Below are positions 53,140 through 62,592 of a stretch of DNA of 64,000 nt, one piece after another. The position numbers were made by a program, and so were the translations under genes. The DNA lies in contig JAFGLW010000031.1 in assembly GCA_016927905.1 (NCBI GenBank), forward strand, positions 124,001-188,000, in the 5' to 3' direction. The DNA is from a candidate division CSSED10-310 bacterium. GTDB taxonomy: Bacteria > CSSED10-310 > JAFGJC01. The notes below the pieces were generated by a model. It worked only from the letters and a program-made list of their open reading frames with translations. It was not told where the DNA came from and did not search any database. Positions within the stretch are counted from its first letter, which is position 1. The number at the start of each line of letters is the position of its first letter.

Positions 53140-55989
53140 ATGAAGTCGCATTTTGCACTCCTTCTGACACCATCTGTCCTGATTTTATCAGTTTTGATGA
53201 TGGTGACGGGATCTGTCCGGGCGGATACCGCCAGAGGTCCGGGCATTCTACAAAATACCGAACTTGTCATTGTGAGCGATTTTCAACCTGATAAATACCC
53301 CGGGTTCGACGATCAGCCCGGAGATCCGATCGAAACTTTCAACATCGACTGGGCGGAAAATCCGAAAGGCTTGTGCTATTACCCTCCGGCCAATTACGTT
53401 CAGTTCGCGCATGACGGCGGCGAGGGTAGAGCCTCCATGTACAACATCGATACGATGGCCGGCCATGTCGTCATCAACACGATCCAGTTTTCCGATGTAA
53501 ATCCCGAATGGCCAAGTACTCTGGACCCGAAAGACGGAGTCGGATTCGATCCCATCGCTGGAACGTTTTTCGCCGTGGATTTAAACGGTGACGGCGGCAC
53601 CACGCGGGAAGATTACATCATCGAGTATGACACAACCGGGTTGATCAGCAATGGATGGGAAACGGACGGTATCGGTAACGACAGTTCGGACGGTTCCGCA
53701 ATCGACCGGATCACCGACATCGCGGTTGTGCCCGGTTCGCCGCCCCGCTTTTTCGTCACCAGTGTCGTTTCGACGGAAGTCACTGAAATTGCACTGATCC
53801 GTTCGGGTATGTGGGTGGACGATACCTGGAGCACGGTTACTTCCTGGCCGGTCACCGATATAACCTTGCCATACGGTATCGACTATGATGCGCAGAACGG
53901 TGTTCTGTACGTCGCCGATTTCGAGTCCACCAATATCTCTGCTGTCGATCTGTCCGGTACATTCCTGGGATCGTTCAGATGTTCCGCCGGTGTGTACAAC
54001 ACCGGAGTGACTTTTGTGGAGGGAGCTCCCGTTCCCGAGGTCTGGGTAATGGATCCGGAAAGCACTCAGTGCAAACGGTGCCAGGCTTTCAGTTTCGCCA
54101 CACCGACTCCCACTCCCACCACCACATCCCCACCGCCCACCGACACGCCCGCCGGCCCCAGCCCGACACCCTCTCATACGCCTTCCGAACCCACGCCGAC
54201 CCCCGATCTGGGTGTGGAACTGAGTCCCGATCTGGTCGAAGACCTGGAATGCTACGATTTCACCTATTTCGTTGATTTCACCGTCGCCAATTACACCGGC
54301 ATCGAGGATTCGTTCGATATTTCCTACATTTCCGACTGGCCAATCAGCGGACCGGCGACGATCGGTCCCATTCCCTATGGCGAGATGGATATTTTCACCT
54401 GCAGCATCACTTTGGACACGCGCGATAACATCGTCTCCGAAATCACGGTCACAAGCCAGACCAATCCGATGTACACCGATACTTCATACGTCGATCTGAC
54501 CGCAACCAACCATGAAATGCTTCTCGGCGAATCGATGCCCCATGCCCGGGGTTACCATGCCTTGGTCTGTGAAGGTACGAATTTCTGGGCACTGGGCGGA
54601 TCGGACACGGAGGGACTTGTGGATGCTGTTGAAAAATACAACCTCTCCACAGACTCGTGGGATCCGGGAACCGTCTGGTCGACGCCCCTGACCTATATTG
54701 ATGCCGTTTTCTATGGAGAGCAAATCTTCATACCAGGAGGATACAACCTAACGACCTTCGAAACAACAACCTATACTTATGAAACTGCTTCCGGAACCTG
54801 GTCCACCACGCATCCGGCCCTGACCGCAAACGCGGGCTACAGCACGACGTTGTTCGCTGGAGAAATCTATCGTATTGGAGGGTCTCCGCTATCCACCTGG
54901 CCGGATCCCCAGAGGCAATTCGCCAAGATGAACCCTGCCATGGGCTGGACACCTCTGTCTCCATGCTGGACCAAGAGACTCTGGTCGGCGTTCGGCACGG
55001 TCGGCGATGTGCTGGTTGTGGCCGGTGGATTTGACGGTACGACAGCCGTCGGTGCTACGGAATTCTGGAGAACCAGCATTGAACAATGGGATACTGGAGT
55101 GAATATGCCCGTTCCCGTCTATGCCGCTGCAGACGCTGTCTTTGAAGGCAAATTGTGGGTTCTGGGCGGGATTGACGGTTCGGGTAACGAGCGGGATATC
55201 ATCCAGACTTACAATCCCGGCACCAACACATGGACCGTCGAAGCGATCAAGCTGATCCAGCCGAGAGCCTATTTCGATGCGGATGCAACGGAACAGAGGA
55301 TCGTCGTTACCGGCGGGTGGTATCCCAATACCGTCGTTCACGACCTGACCGAAGTGATCGTTCCATGCGGTGCAGCGCCGACTCCACCCCCGACATTCAC
55401 TCCGCCGCCGCCTCCAACCGATACGCCACTCGGCACGAATACACCCACGCCGATCACCCCGACTCAAAATCCAACCGAAACATTCCCGCCCACTCCGACC
55501 CATGGACCGCCAACCAACACGCCCGTGATTCCGACCAATACGCCCGTACCTCCTCCCACCAATACGCCCGTGATCCCCACCAACACGCCCGTGATCCCCA
55601 CAAATACCCCGGTTGTCCCGACCAATACACCCTCATGCGATGTGCTGGGTTGTGAAATCTACATGCCGCAAACGGTATTCAGAGCCGGTGATGAATGTTA
55701 CTGCGACGTATATATCTGCAATCCCGGATCGGAAACTTATCAGAACATTCCGGTTTTCGTCATTCTGGATGTTTACGGATGGTACTTCTTCGCCCCTTCA
55801 TTTGAAGAATTCGATTTCTATCAGATGAATATTGTTCCCGGTTTGACGACGATCAATGTTCTGCCCAGCTTCACCTGGCCGAGCGGTGTGGGATCGGCAT
55901 TCGGCATCCTGTGGTACGCGGGCATGACCGATCCGGGTATCACCCAGTTGTTCGGAGAATATGGGATATTCACATTCGGGTGGATGTAA
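53140..55989 (+). CDS. Large secreted protein with beta-propellers, two Pro/Thr linkers and the conserved C-terminal domain
   Basis: 949 residues. Signal peptide about 1-28. Residues about 30-315 look like an NHL/phytase-type propeller. A first Pro/Thr linker lies at about 318-350. A CARDB-like sandwich follows (about 353-450), then a Kelch-type propeller (about 455-745) with repeats such as GGYNLTTFETTTYTYE and LWVLGGIDGSGNE. A second linker of NTPVIPT units spans about 750-835, and the C-terminal domain 838-949 ends TDPGITQLFGE and FTFGWM. Exported and likely surface-exposed. Separated from the ATP-grasp gene by a shared terminator; it interrupts the proteasome-like cluster and is on the other strand. 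Confidence 0.72.
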   Translation: MKSHFALLLTPSVLILSVLMMVTGSVRADTARGPGILQNTELVIVSDFQPDKYPGFDDQPGDPIETFNIDWAENPKGLCYYPPANYVQFAHDGGEGRASMYNIDTMAGHVVINTIQFSDVNPEWPSTLDPKDGVGFDPIAGTFFAVDLNGDGGTTREDYIIEYDTTGLISNGWETDGIGNDSSDGSAIDRITDIAVVPGSPPRFFVTSVVSTEVTEIALIRSGMWVDDTWSTVTSWPVTDITLPYGIDYDAQNGVLYVADFESTNISAVDLSGTFLGSFRCSAGVYNTGVTFVEGAPVPEVWVMDPESTQCKRCQAFSFATPTPTPTTTSPPPTDTPAGPSPTPSHTPSEPTPTPDLGVELSPDLVEDLECYDFTYFVDFTVANYTGIEDSFDISYISDWPISGPATIGPIPYGEMDIFTCSITLDTRDNIVSEITVTSQTNPMYTDTSYVDLTATNHEMLLGESMPHARGYHALVCEGTNFWALGGSDTEGLVDAVEKYNLSTDSWDPGTVWSTPLTYIDAVFYGEQIFIPGGYNLTTFETTTYTYETASGTWSTTHPALTANAGYSTTLFAGEIYRIGGSPLSTWPDPQRQFAKMNPAMGWTPLSPCWTKRLWSAFGTVGDVLVVAGGFDGTTAVGATEFWRTSIEQWDTGVNMPVPVYAAADAVFEGKLWVLGGIDGSGNERDIIQTYNPGTNTWTVEAIKLIQPRAYFDADATEQRIVVTGGWYPNTVVHDLTEVIVPCGAAPTPPPTFTPPPPPTDTPLGTNTPTPITPTQNPTETFPPTPTHGPPTNTPVIPTNTPVPPPTNTPVIPTNTPVIPTNTPVVPTNTPSCDVLGCEIYMPQTVFRAGDECYCDVYICNPGSETYQNIPVFVILDVYGWYFFAPSFEEFDFYQMNIVPGLTTINVLPSFTWPSGVGSAFGILWYAGMTDPGITQLFGEYGIFTFGWM

Positions 55990-56005
55990 TCACATTCTGC
56001 TTACA

Positions 56006-56034
56006 AAAAGCGGGGATTTCGTCCCCGCTTTTTT
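56006..56034. terminator. Bidirectional Rho-independent terminator
   Basis: AAAAGCGGGGA (56006-56016) pairs with TCCCCGCTTTT (56022-56032) and a longer T-run follows on the plus strand; an A-run precedes it, so it can work for both the surface-protein gene and the convergent ATP-grasp gene. Confidence 0.9.
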
Positions 56035-56054
56035 TATTCCCCCGCTTTAAAATC

Positions 56055-57425
56055 TTACCGTCCGGACTCCACAACGCAGAAACTCACCAACGCACCACCG
56101 GCTGATATATTGATGACGCTGGAATCCGATGTCCGGCAGAACCCCCCCCCGAAATCTCCGGCGAATGTAAAGAAATTCACATTGATTTTCTTAGGTTCCC
56201 AGACGATCCGGTCATCCCGGACAACCGGAAACTCCTGCTCGGGAATCTTGACATATTCCTGAACGACATAGGGTGTTTTCAGGGCGGTTTCAATGGCGTT
56301 CTCCCATATCCCCAGATCAACATCCCGGCCGATGACCACACCTTTTCCGCCGTATTCGGCATTGGGTTTAAGAACAAACAGTCTTCGATTCCTGCGGATA
56401 TATTCGGCCAGATCAACCTTTCGTCCCTGATGAGTTGTTTTCCCTTCCTTCATGATTCTCGTCCATGGCAGATGCTTGCGCAGGATCACGCGTTCCTCGG
56501 GCGTGAACAGCCATTCCGTGGATTCATCAGTCATCACTTCCAGTAGATTTTTGTTGTCACCCAGTTTCGAGGAAAGTGGATTGGCGAAAATAACGTTTCC
56601 GTCCCGGTATGCGTCGATCACCGGTTTCGCTTCCGCCGGGTGCCGGGAATAATCCCCGAGAACGCCCCGTCTGTAAATCAAATCGATCGGGTGATCGCCC
56701 TTTCTCAAAACAGTACCGTCGTATTCACACGTCCATGGATCGGTAAAAATCGCCTGGTATCCTTCTTCCTGGAACAGTTCGGCGAAAAGCCGGAATTCCT
56801 CGACATTGGTCACATCGGGATTCCCCATGACTGCAATACTCGGGTTGCCTGACTTGCCCGCATCTTTCCATGCAGAAAGCAGCGCTTTGAGAACTCTGGG
56901 TCGATACGGTTCGTACCTGAAAATGTAGTTTTGGTTCAGCCGCTTGAAAATCTCCATTTTCGCCAGGGCTTCCCATTGGATATCCGAGTAATAAGCCCCG
57001 CCGGGACTGTCGCAGTTGAATTCCAGAAACTTGTAGTCGCCATCATCCGGTACGATCGAATCCATCCGGGAAAAATAAATATGCCGGAACAATGGCCCCC
57101 CGATCTCCACCAGCGGTTTTTCGTCCTCGGTCAACTCGTACATCGGACGGTATTCGGGAACCTCATAGTACATGTGAATCAGCTTTTCCTGGCATCCCAG
57201 CAGAATCCGGACGACGTTTGCATATTCTGAAATCCGGTCTACGGTCAGAAAATACGGCTTGATAAATGTAGGCAGGACCTTGCCGCGAGCCAGCGCCCGC
57301 CGTTTCTCCAGATAATAGTTCATATCCTCGATGTCCCGAACAATCATGCCGGGCGGATCGTCCAATTCCGTCATGAGATTTCTGAACTTCTTTTCAAGAA
57401 CCGCTGTCATGTTGCTGGATTCCAT
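56055..57425 (-). CDS. ATP-grasp ligase, glutathionylspermidine-synthase-like (copy B)
   Basis: 456 residues, full-length paralogue of the gene at 48061-49464. Motifs in the same order: FLEFNCDSPGGAYYSDIQ (about 132-149), IDLIYRRGVLGDY, VLKPNAEYGGKGVVIG (about 344-359), YVVQEYVKIPEQEFP, FFTFAGDFGGGFCR and VINISAGGALVS. A carboxylate-amine ligase by family analogy. GAGGAGGGTG ribosome site. Monocistronic in view of the flanking opposite-strand genes, with its promoter in the spacer 57426-57580. Confidence 0.8.
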   Translation of the reverse strand: MESSNMTAVLEKKFRNLMTELDDPPGMIVRDIEDMNYYLEKRRALARGKVLPTFIKPYFLTVDRISEYANVVRILLGCQEKLIHMYYEVPEYRPMYELTEDEKPLVEIGGPLFRHIYFSRMDSIVPDDGDYKFLEFNCDSPGGAYYSDIQWEALAKMEIFKRLNQNYIFRYEPYRPRVLKALLSAWKDAGKSGNPSIAVMGNPDVTNVEEFRLFAELFQEEGYQAIFTDPWTCEYDGTVLRKGDHPIDLIYRRGVLGDYSRHPAEAKPVIDAYRDGNVIFANPLSSKLGDNKNLLEVMTDESTEWLFTPEERVILRKHLPWTRIMKEGKTTHQGRKVDLAEYIRRNRRLFVLKPNAEYGGKGVVIGRDVDLGIWENAIETALKTPYVVQEYVKIPEQEFPVVRDDRIVWEPKKINVNFFTFAGDFGGGFCRTSDSSVINISAGGALVSFCVVESGR

Positions 57426-57583
57426 ATTTTCACCCTCCTCGGTCAGTCATCCCGATTCGAATTTTCAGCACTTTCCGGGAACAATGCCCGCCACTCGGAG
57501 CTTTCGAACGAATATTTTATCCGGAAATGGCCGAACATGCAAAATACCGGCAGGTATCTCCCGGAAAGCTTTGAACGGTCAAT

Positions 57584-57612
57584 TTGGACCCGAACACCGG
57601 ATATGGTATAGT
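57584..57612 (+). promoter_or_regulatory. Candidate promoter for the FG-GAP lipoprotein
   Basis: TTGGAC (57584-57589), 17 bases, TATAGT (57607-57612, five of six). The start of transcription would be about 25 bases before the ATG at 57642. The -35 is poor. Confidence 0.4.
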
Positions 57613-57641
57613 TGCGACTTCGATGCGGGAAGGAGGAGAAC

Positions 57642-59000
57642 ATGTTTCGCCAGTTGACAGCAAAGTTTTCAGTGACCCCGGCAACCGGGGCGGTTCTCTG
57701 CCCAGTTTTAATATTGCTTCTCCAGATCGGCTGCGGTCAAAAGGATCCGCCAGAATCAAGACCCGCCCAGCAGCGTATTACCGTCAAACCGGAAAAGGCG
57801 ATCCCACTTGTCCCGAAAAAAGGATCCACCCTTTATATCACCCAGGCTCAATTCACCTACCAGCCTGATGAACAGGGAAGGATGCTTCCTGTCCCGGGAG
57901 CTGCGCGGCTGATGATTTATACCTTCGATGGAACTCAATGGAACATGGACTTGCTGGAGGATCCCGACAGCAATGTATTCCACAAAGCTGAATGGTTCGA
58001 TCCGCCCGTGGGAGATCCTGGAATTCTCACAATCGGAGCGGACCGTGCATATCTGAAGCTTTGGCGTTTCGAACAGGGGCGGTGGACCGGTCACACGCTC
58101 TGGAGTACAACTTTCGGAGGCCGTCACGACCGGCTGAGGGATTTTGAAGTGGCTGATGTAACCGGAAACGGGTCGGAAGATATCGTGATTGCCACTCACG
58201 ACCAGGGAGTTGTTGCCGTGGTTACCTGGATTGACGATTATTGGAAATCAATCGAATTATGCCGCACACCGGATACCTTCGTTCATGAAATCGAAACTGG
58301 AGATGTGGACGGGGACGGCCTCGTCGAAATCTTTTCGACCCCCAGCAAACCCAACAAACTTGACGGATCCATTCAACCCGGCTCGATCGAAATGTGGAAA
58401 TACGTAAACAACCGCTGGATATCGACTCCGGTGGATATCCTCGAAACCCGGCATGCGAAGGAAATTTTATGCACCAGGCTTCACGGTGAAGACAACCCGG
58501 TTCTGCTGACTGCGCTGGAAGGAAAGTTCCTGGGCGGGCAACCGGATGTCCTGCCGGACCGCGGGGATTCCACGGTGATCCGTCTGTATCGATTCGACGG
58601 CGCTATAGAGAAAAAGGACATCGCCGTGCTACCGGGTCAGTTGTGCCGGTTTCTGACGACGGGCGATACCGATGGAAACGGTCTGACGGAAGTAATCGCA
58701 TCCACCAAAAGCACCGGCATCTGGAAACTGACGCCACCCTCCAGTCCGGAACAGACTCAGTGGCGGCAGAATCTGATCGCATCCGGCACCTCGGGATTTG
58801 AACATTCCACGTTTCTGATCGATCTGGATGGTGATCAAAAAGATGAAATCATTGTGGCGTCTGACGATCAGAAGGAGCTTCGCCGGTACTGGTTTGATGG
58901 TATCCGTTATTCCATGGAACGGATCGACACATTGAAGGAAGACACCATCACGTTCAACATAACGGCCCGTATCGCCGAACCGAAATCAACCGGCAGTTAG
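57642..59000 (+). CDS. FG-GAP/VCBS-repeat lipoprotein
   Basis: 452 residues. Signal peptide with a lipobox (LLQIGC, Cys31). The body has integrin-like FG-GAP/VCBS repeats with calcium-binding loops: DVTGNGSEDIVIATHD, DVDGDGLVEIFST, DTDGNGLTEVIAS and DLDGDQKDEIIVAS. A seven-bladed propeller held on a membrane is likely. AGGAGGA before the ATG; the longer frame from 57612 is not needed. Its last 15 bases overlap the convergent Thr-type subunit gene. Confidence 0.82.
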   Translation: MFRQLTAKFSVTPATGAVLCPVLILLLQIGCGQKDPPESRPAQQRITVKPEKAIPLVPKKGSTLYITQAQFTYQPDEQGRMLPVPGAARLMIYTFDGTQWNMDLLEDPDSNVFHKAEWFDPPVGDPGILTIGADRAYLKLWRFEQGRWTGHTLWSTTFGGRHDRLRDFEVADVTGNGSEDIVIATHDQGVVAVVTWIDDYWKSIELCRTPDTFVHEIETGDVDGDGLVEIFSTPSKPNKLDGSIQPGSIEMWKYVNNRWISTPVDILETRHAKEILCTRLHGEDNPVLLTALEGKFLGGQPDVLPDRGDSTVIRLYRFDGAIEKKDIAVLPGQLCRFLTTGDTDGNGLTEVIASTKSTGIWKLTPPSSPEQTQWRQNLIASGTSGFEHSTFLIDLDGDQKDEIIVASDDQKELRRYWFDGIRYSMERIDTLKEDTITFNITARIAEPKSTGS

Positions 59001-60032
59001 CGGATACCCACGCAGAAGGCGGTGCATCGAGACGGCATCGTTGCAGGATTCCCAGAGTATTTCTTCGGCCCATTGTACCCCTTTCTCCAGAAACAACAGC
59101 CCCTCCACAATCTCACGGCATGCCGAACGGGGTATGAATCCCGCCCGATCGGCCCGGACGGTTTCGCTGGCAAGTTTGGATCGGTGATCGTTTATTTCCC
59201 TGTATCGTTCGCCGTCTTTTGCACCCCGGCCGTCAAACAACAGCATGTTGAAATATCCGCCAACGCCGAGATTGTGTTCGGAAGCCATGTTAACGGCATC
59301 GATGAGTGTGCAGATGCCTTCCACCCGATCGATTCCTTCCGTTCTGGCCCGGACACCTTCTTGATTGAATAGCCTGGGCATCACGAAGTTGGTGCTGTCA
59401 CCTCCCGAACCCAGGGCGGCATAGCCCGTCTCGTTCGGTTCCACAAAACCTTCACTCATGGAAAACACGTAAATCTGGAACCCGGCGATCGTGTCGAATC
59501 CCGCCAGAATCCCGGCATTTCCAAATACCGGGCCGGATTTGGTCTTTTCGGGATCCCGGGCGATCGATTGCATCGCATCGTTAATAATCTCGGAGTTTTT
59601 GATGTCGAATCGGTCACCATTTTTCAGCGTATACCCCCGAACCAGATCAGCGGTCCGAAATCTGTATTTCTGGAGCAGATGATCATCGGTATGCCTATGT
59701 TTCATTTCGCATATAACGCGCCAGGCGATGCGGGAAACATCGGCGACGGTTAAAAACGATTCCGGTTCCCGCTCCGTTTCCATGCATCGTTTTCTGAATT
59801 CACGTTCAATCTGCCGGCAGATCGTCAGGCGCAATTCATCTCCGATGGAGGATGTTCCGGTGTTGCCGTAGCATGCTGCCAGCGAATACCGTTGGCGGAT
59901 GTACGCCGGAATGACGCTCCGGATTTTATCGGCCGCGTACAGTTTGATCCGTTCGGGATTCCAATGACGCTGTTCATCGCACATCATGGCTCCAGACCAT
60001 TGGTCAAACCGGATTGCATTGATCGAGGTCAT
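58986..60032 (-). CDS. Proteasome/HslV-like Ntn hydrolase, probable active subunit (pair 2)
   Basis: 348 residues, paralogue of the gene at 49516-50586. N-terminus MTSINAIRFDQWSGAMMCDEQ gives Thr2 and Asp19; Lys36 is in AADKIRSVIP. YGNTGTSSIGDEL and ALGSGGDSTN keep the HslV-like glycine turn and the GSG Ser. The insert signature is YRFRTADLVRGY; the C-terminus has LLRGYPL. Overlaps the end of the Ala-type gene by four bases (ATGA). AGGAAG before the ATG. Convergent overlap of 15 bases with the lipoprotein gene. Confidence 0.78.
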   Translation of the reverse strand: MTSINAIRFDQWSGAMMCDEQRHWNPERIKLYAADKIRSVIPAYIRQRYSLAACYGNTGTSSIGDELRLTICRQIEREFRKRCMETEREPESFLTVADVSRIAWRVICEMKHRHTDDHLLQKYRFRTADLVRGYTLKNGDRFDIKNSEIINDAMQSIARDPEKTKSGPVFGNAGILAGFDTIAGFQIYVFSMSEGFVEPNETGYAALGSGGDSTNFVMPRLFNQEGVRARTEGIDRVEGICTLIDAVNMASEHNLGVGGYFNMLLFDGRGAKDGERYREINDHRSKLASETVRADRAGFIPRSACREIVEGLLFLEKGVQWAEEILWESCNDAVSMHRLLRGYPLTAG

Positions 60033-61138
60033 GACCGCTTCCTTTCCGATTCAGATATCACGACGGAAGGATTCAAAAAAAGTGTGGATTCGGGAGAAGT
60101 GGTGGGGATACCTGGCTCGAATATTTTGTACCCCCGCAGTAATTTTCCCAGCACAACCGGATCATCCACGGATCCGAACAACCGTTTTTCGACATCCGGG
60201 ACCGGCGCTTGATCCCATATCAGCATTGACAGAAGCGCTTTCGCGGAATCAACAGGCAGCAAACCGGCCTGTTTTGCCCGGATGATCTCCAAAGACAATC
60301 TGGCCCGGTCATCCCGGATATCACGTATCCGGTCGTTTCTGGATTCACCGCCGCTGTTCAGCAGCATGAATCTGATAAAACCGCCATTCTGGCCGTAGTG
60401 ATTCATAGATTGGCAGATCGCTTCCAGTAAAACGATCAGACCTTCAATGTCCCCGGGACCCCTACGCCGCGATTCCAGCAATTTCCGGTTCAGAAATTGT
60501 GAGAACCCCATCGCTGCGCCGTCCCGACCCTGCCCGAGCGATTCAAACCAGCAGGATTGAAACGACAGGACACCATCCGACTCCTTGATTGCAAATGCTG
60601 AATAGCCGGATTGCCGGTCAATTCCGATCAGACAAGCTTCCACAGGCGGAGACAACGGATTGTAGCCTGTCGTTTCGATTCCCTGGATGATTTTCATCGC
60701 GCGGGATTTGATCTCCGGCAGGGATATTTCAATCCACTGACCGTCACTCATGTACCGTCCAGCCAGGCAATCATCTGAATTGAATCCGAACAGATACTCC
60801 AGTCTGTCATTCATTCGTCTGGAGCGGACCGCTCGGAAAGCTTCCAGAACCTCCCGACCCAGCATCTCCACCGTGACTGGATCCTGCAGATCAACACGGT
60901 TTTCAAGATAATTCGACACGCGTTTCCCCGCCGTCTCGGCCACTTCCCGATGAAACGGCGGATGACCGGAACCTCCGTATACCAACTCGATCCCGTACCG
61001 ATCGGCCTGTTTTTCCGGTACCAGGACATACAGGTGATCCGTGAACCACGTTTTTCTACGCCAGATATGCCAGGATTCTTGATCCACGCATATTCCACCG
61101 GAATTTTCCGTAAACCGGAATGCCGTTACAACCGCCAT
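60029..61138 (-). CDS. Proteasome/HslV-like Ntn hydrolase homologue, probable inactive subunit (pair 2)
   Basis: 369 residues from the ATG at 61138, chosen because GGGGAGG lies nine bases upstream and because the product then begins MAVVTAFRF like its paralogues. The open frame extends far upstream into the MEMO gene but has no support there. Ala2 replaces Thr, Asp19 stays (CVDQESW), the Lys33 position is His (FTDHLYVLVP), and GSG is GQG (SLGQGRD). Insert FGFNSDDCLAGRY and C-terminal LLRGYK are kept. Inferred silent partner of the downstream Thr subunit. Confidence 0.75.
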   Translation of the reverse strand: MAVVTAFRFTENSGGICVDQESWHIWRRKTWFTDHLYVLVPEKQADRYGIELVYGGSGHPPFHREVAETAGKRVSNYLENRVDLQDPVTVEMLGREVLEAFRAVRSRRMNDRLEYLFGFNSDDCLAGRYMSDGQWIEISLPEIKSRAMKIIQGIETTGYNPLSPPVEACLIGIDRQSGYSAFAIKESDGVLSFQSCWFESLGQGRDGAAMGFSQFLNRKLLESRRRGPGDIEGLIVLLEAICQSMNHYGQNGGFIRFMLLNSGGESRNDRIRDIRDDRARLSLEIIRAKQAGLLPVDSAKALLSMLIWDQAPVPDVEKRLFGSVDDPVVLGKLLRGYKIFEPGIPTTSPESTLFLNPSVVISESERKRS

Positions 61139-61235
61139 TGTTATCATCCTCCCCGTCAAACCCGGATCAGCCGGTATTAACCGGCAGAATTGCCCCCCAA
61201 CTAACCATGTCGCGACATTTTTTTCAAGAGGAAGG

Positions 61236-62462
61236 TTACGGTTCCCAGAAAACCGCCGCTGCAAAGCTGACAGCAGACCGGGTGGAACTTTCGTCCCACA
61301 TTTCGTAATCCAGAATCCGCCCCCTGAGCGGTCCCGCAATTTCGAGCAGTGTCGCCAGAGTGGATAATCCACATACATTATAGCGATCTTTCACCCGGTT
61401 CGATTCCGCCCAGAAACTCAGGATGTCTCCGCCCGCAAGCGCTTCCAGCAGCAGTTGATCATGCCGTGCGGCCTCTTTTCGCAGTGAAGTGGCCGGCCGG
61501 TCATGACCGAATTTGGGGCCAATATGCGACAGATCCACTCCGGCCACGATCATTGTGCCCGGATCCCGCGCAATCTCACTCAGGCTTTCCATAAAACCCG
61601 TTACCTGAAGATAATCATGCGGTCTGTTCACAAGCCCCAGAAATTCCGTAAACGACCCGCACAAAACGGGAATGCACCCGACATCGGCGTTTCCGATCAA
61701 GCGCCGAATAAAAATGCTCTGCAACTCCAGAGAATGTTCCGATCTGTGGGCGAAATCGTCGGGTGCCGCTGCACCCGAAACACTTTTTTTCAGACGCAAA
61801 ACAGTCTCGACATCGGTTTTCAAAAGACCTAAAGGCGTATCATAGTGTTTGGTGGTCATACTGAAAAATCCGTTTTCCAGCGTGTGCCCCGTTCCCAGCA
61901 GGAGAATTCGCTGCGGCTGTTTTTCTGGCCAGCAGAAATACGCTTTCCCGTAAACCCGCCGTCCGATATTGATGTCGATATGCGGCGATACGATCGCCTT
62001 GACTGTGCCACCGCCTTCCGGTTTCTCCTGGCCGTATGCCATGGCCAGAATTTCATCGATAAACTTTTCCAGAATCTCCCGATCGGATGGATAACCTGTT
62101 CCGGACAATACGGGAGATCGAACATCGAGACTGGAATAGGCATTGATCAGGTCACGTTTTGAATCGCGAAATTTGATGGTGTCAAGCAGGAAATTTTCGT
62201 CGAACCGGTCGATGATCCGCCGGATCTCCGATTCGCTGATGAACAGACCGTTGTTCATCCGCATCATCTGATACTGAAATTCAGATGCTGTTTTGACCCG
62301 GTTCAATGTGATCAGGACCGCGATCGCTTCACCGTTCAATACCAGACCCTGCGGGATCAGCCCCAGATGGTCCTGAACGACAAAGACCTTGGTTTTCCCG
62401 TGATCGACTGGGATAATCTGCAGATCCGATCGCATTGGGGGAAGGGATTCTTCCGATTCCAT
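61236..62462 (-). CDS. MEMO-family protein with N-terminal PqqD-like domain
   Basis: 408 residues. The C-terminal about 260 residues are MEMO1-like (AmmeMemoRadiSam protein B). Residues corresponding to MEMO1 metal ligands are seen in VSPHIDINIG, LLGTGHTLENG, VAGVDLSHIG and the Cys of YNVCGLST. The first about 110 residues resemble a PqqD/RRE-type peptide-binding module (VVQDHLGLIPQGLVLNGEA, then a helical end). It is upstream of the second proteasome-like pair by 97 bases and co-oriented, so it may belong to that system. The AMMECR1 and radical SAM partners are not in the window. Function not known. Confidence 0.8.
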   Translation of the reverse strand: MESEESLPPMRSDLQIIPVDHGKTKVFVVQDHLGLIPQGLVLNGEAIAVLITLNRVKTASEFQYQMMRMNNGLFISESEIRRIIDRFDENFLLDTIKFRDSKRDLINAYSSLDVRSPVLSGTGYPSDREILEKFIDEILAMAYGQEKPEGGGTVKAIVSPHIDINIGRRVYGKAYFCWPEKQPQRILLLGTGHTLENGFFSMTTKHYDTPLGLLKTDVETVLRLKKSVSGAAAPDDFAHRSEHSLELQSIFIRRLIGNADVGCIPVLCGSFTEFLGLVNRPHDYLQVTGFMESLSEIARDPGTMIVAGVDLSHIGPKFGHDRPATSLRKEAARHDQLLLEALAGGDILSFWAESNRVKDRYNVCGLSTLATLLEIAGPLRGRILDYEMWDESSTRSAVSFAAAVFWEP

Positions 62463-62592
62463 ATCAGTACCATGTGATACTCTCGAGAGAAATGCAACGG
62501 GTAATTCCGACTTTTGGATTCCACTTTGAATACCGAGAAGATTGTCTTTTGCACCTTGACCTTTGCCACCCCTTCATTTACTTTCCCAGCAG

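Noticed and set aside
55480-55640. CRISPR-like regular repeats
   Set aside because: The repeats are in-frame codons for NTPVIPT-type linker units of a secreted protein, with no spacers and no cas genes.
61139-61378. N-terminal extension of the Ala-type subunit into the MEMO gene
   Set aside because: The downstream ATG has the good ribosome site and gives the paralogue-like MAVVTAFRF start; the extension has no support.
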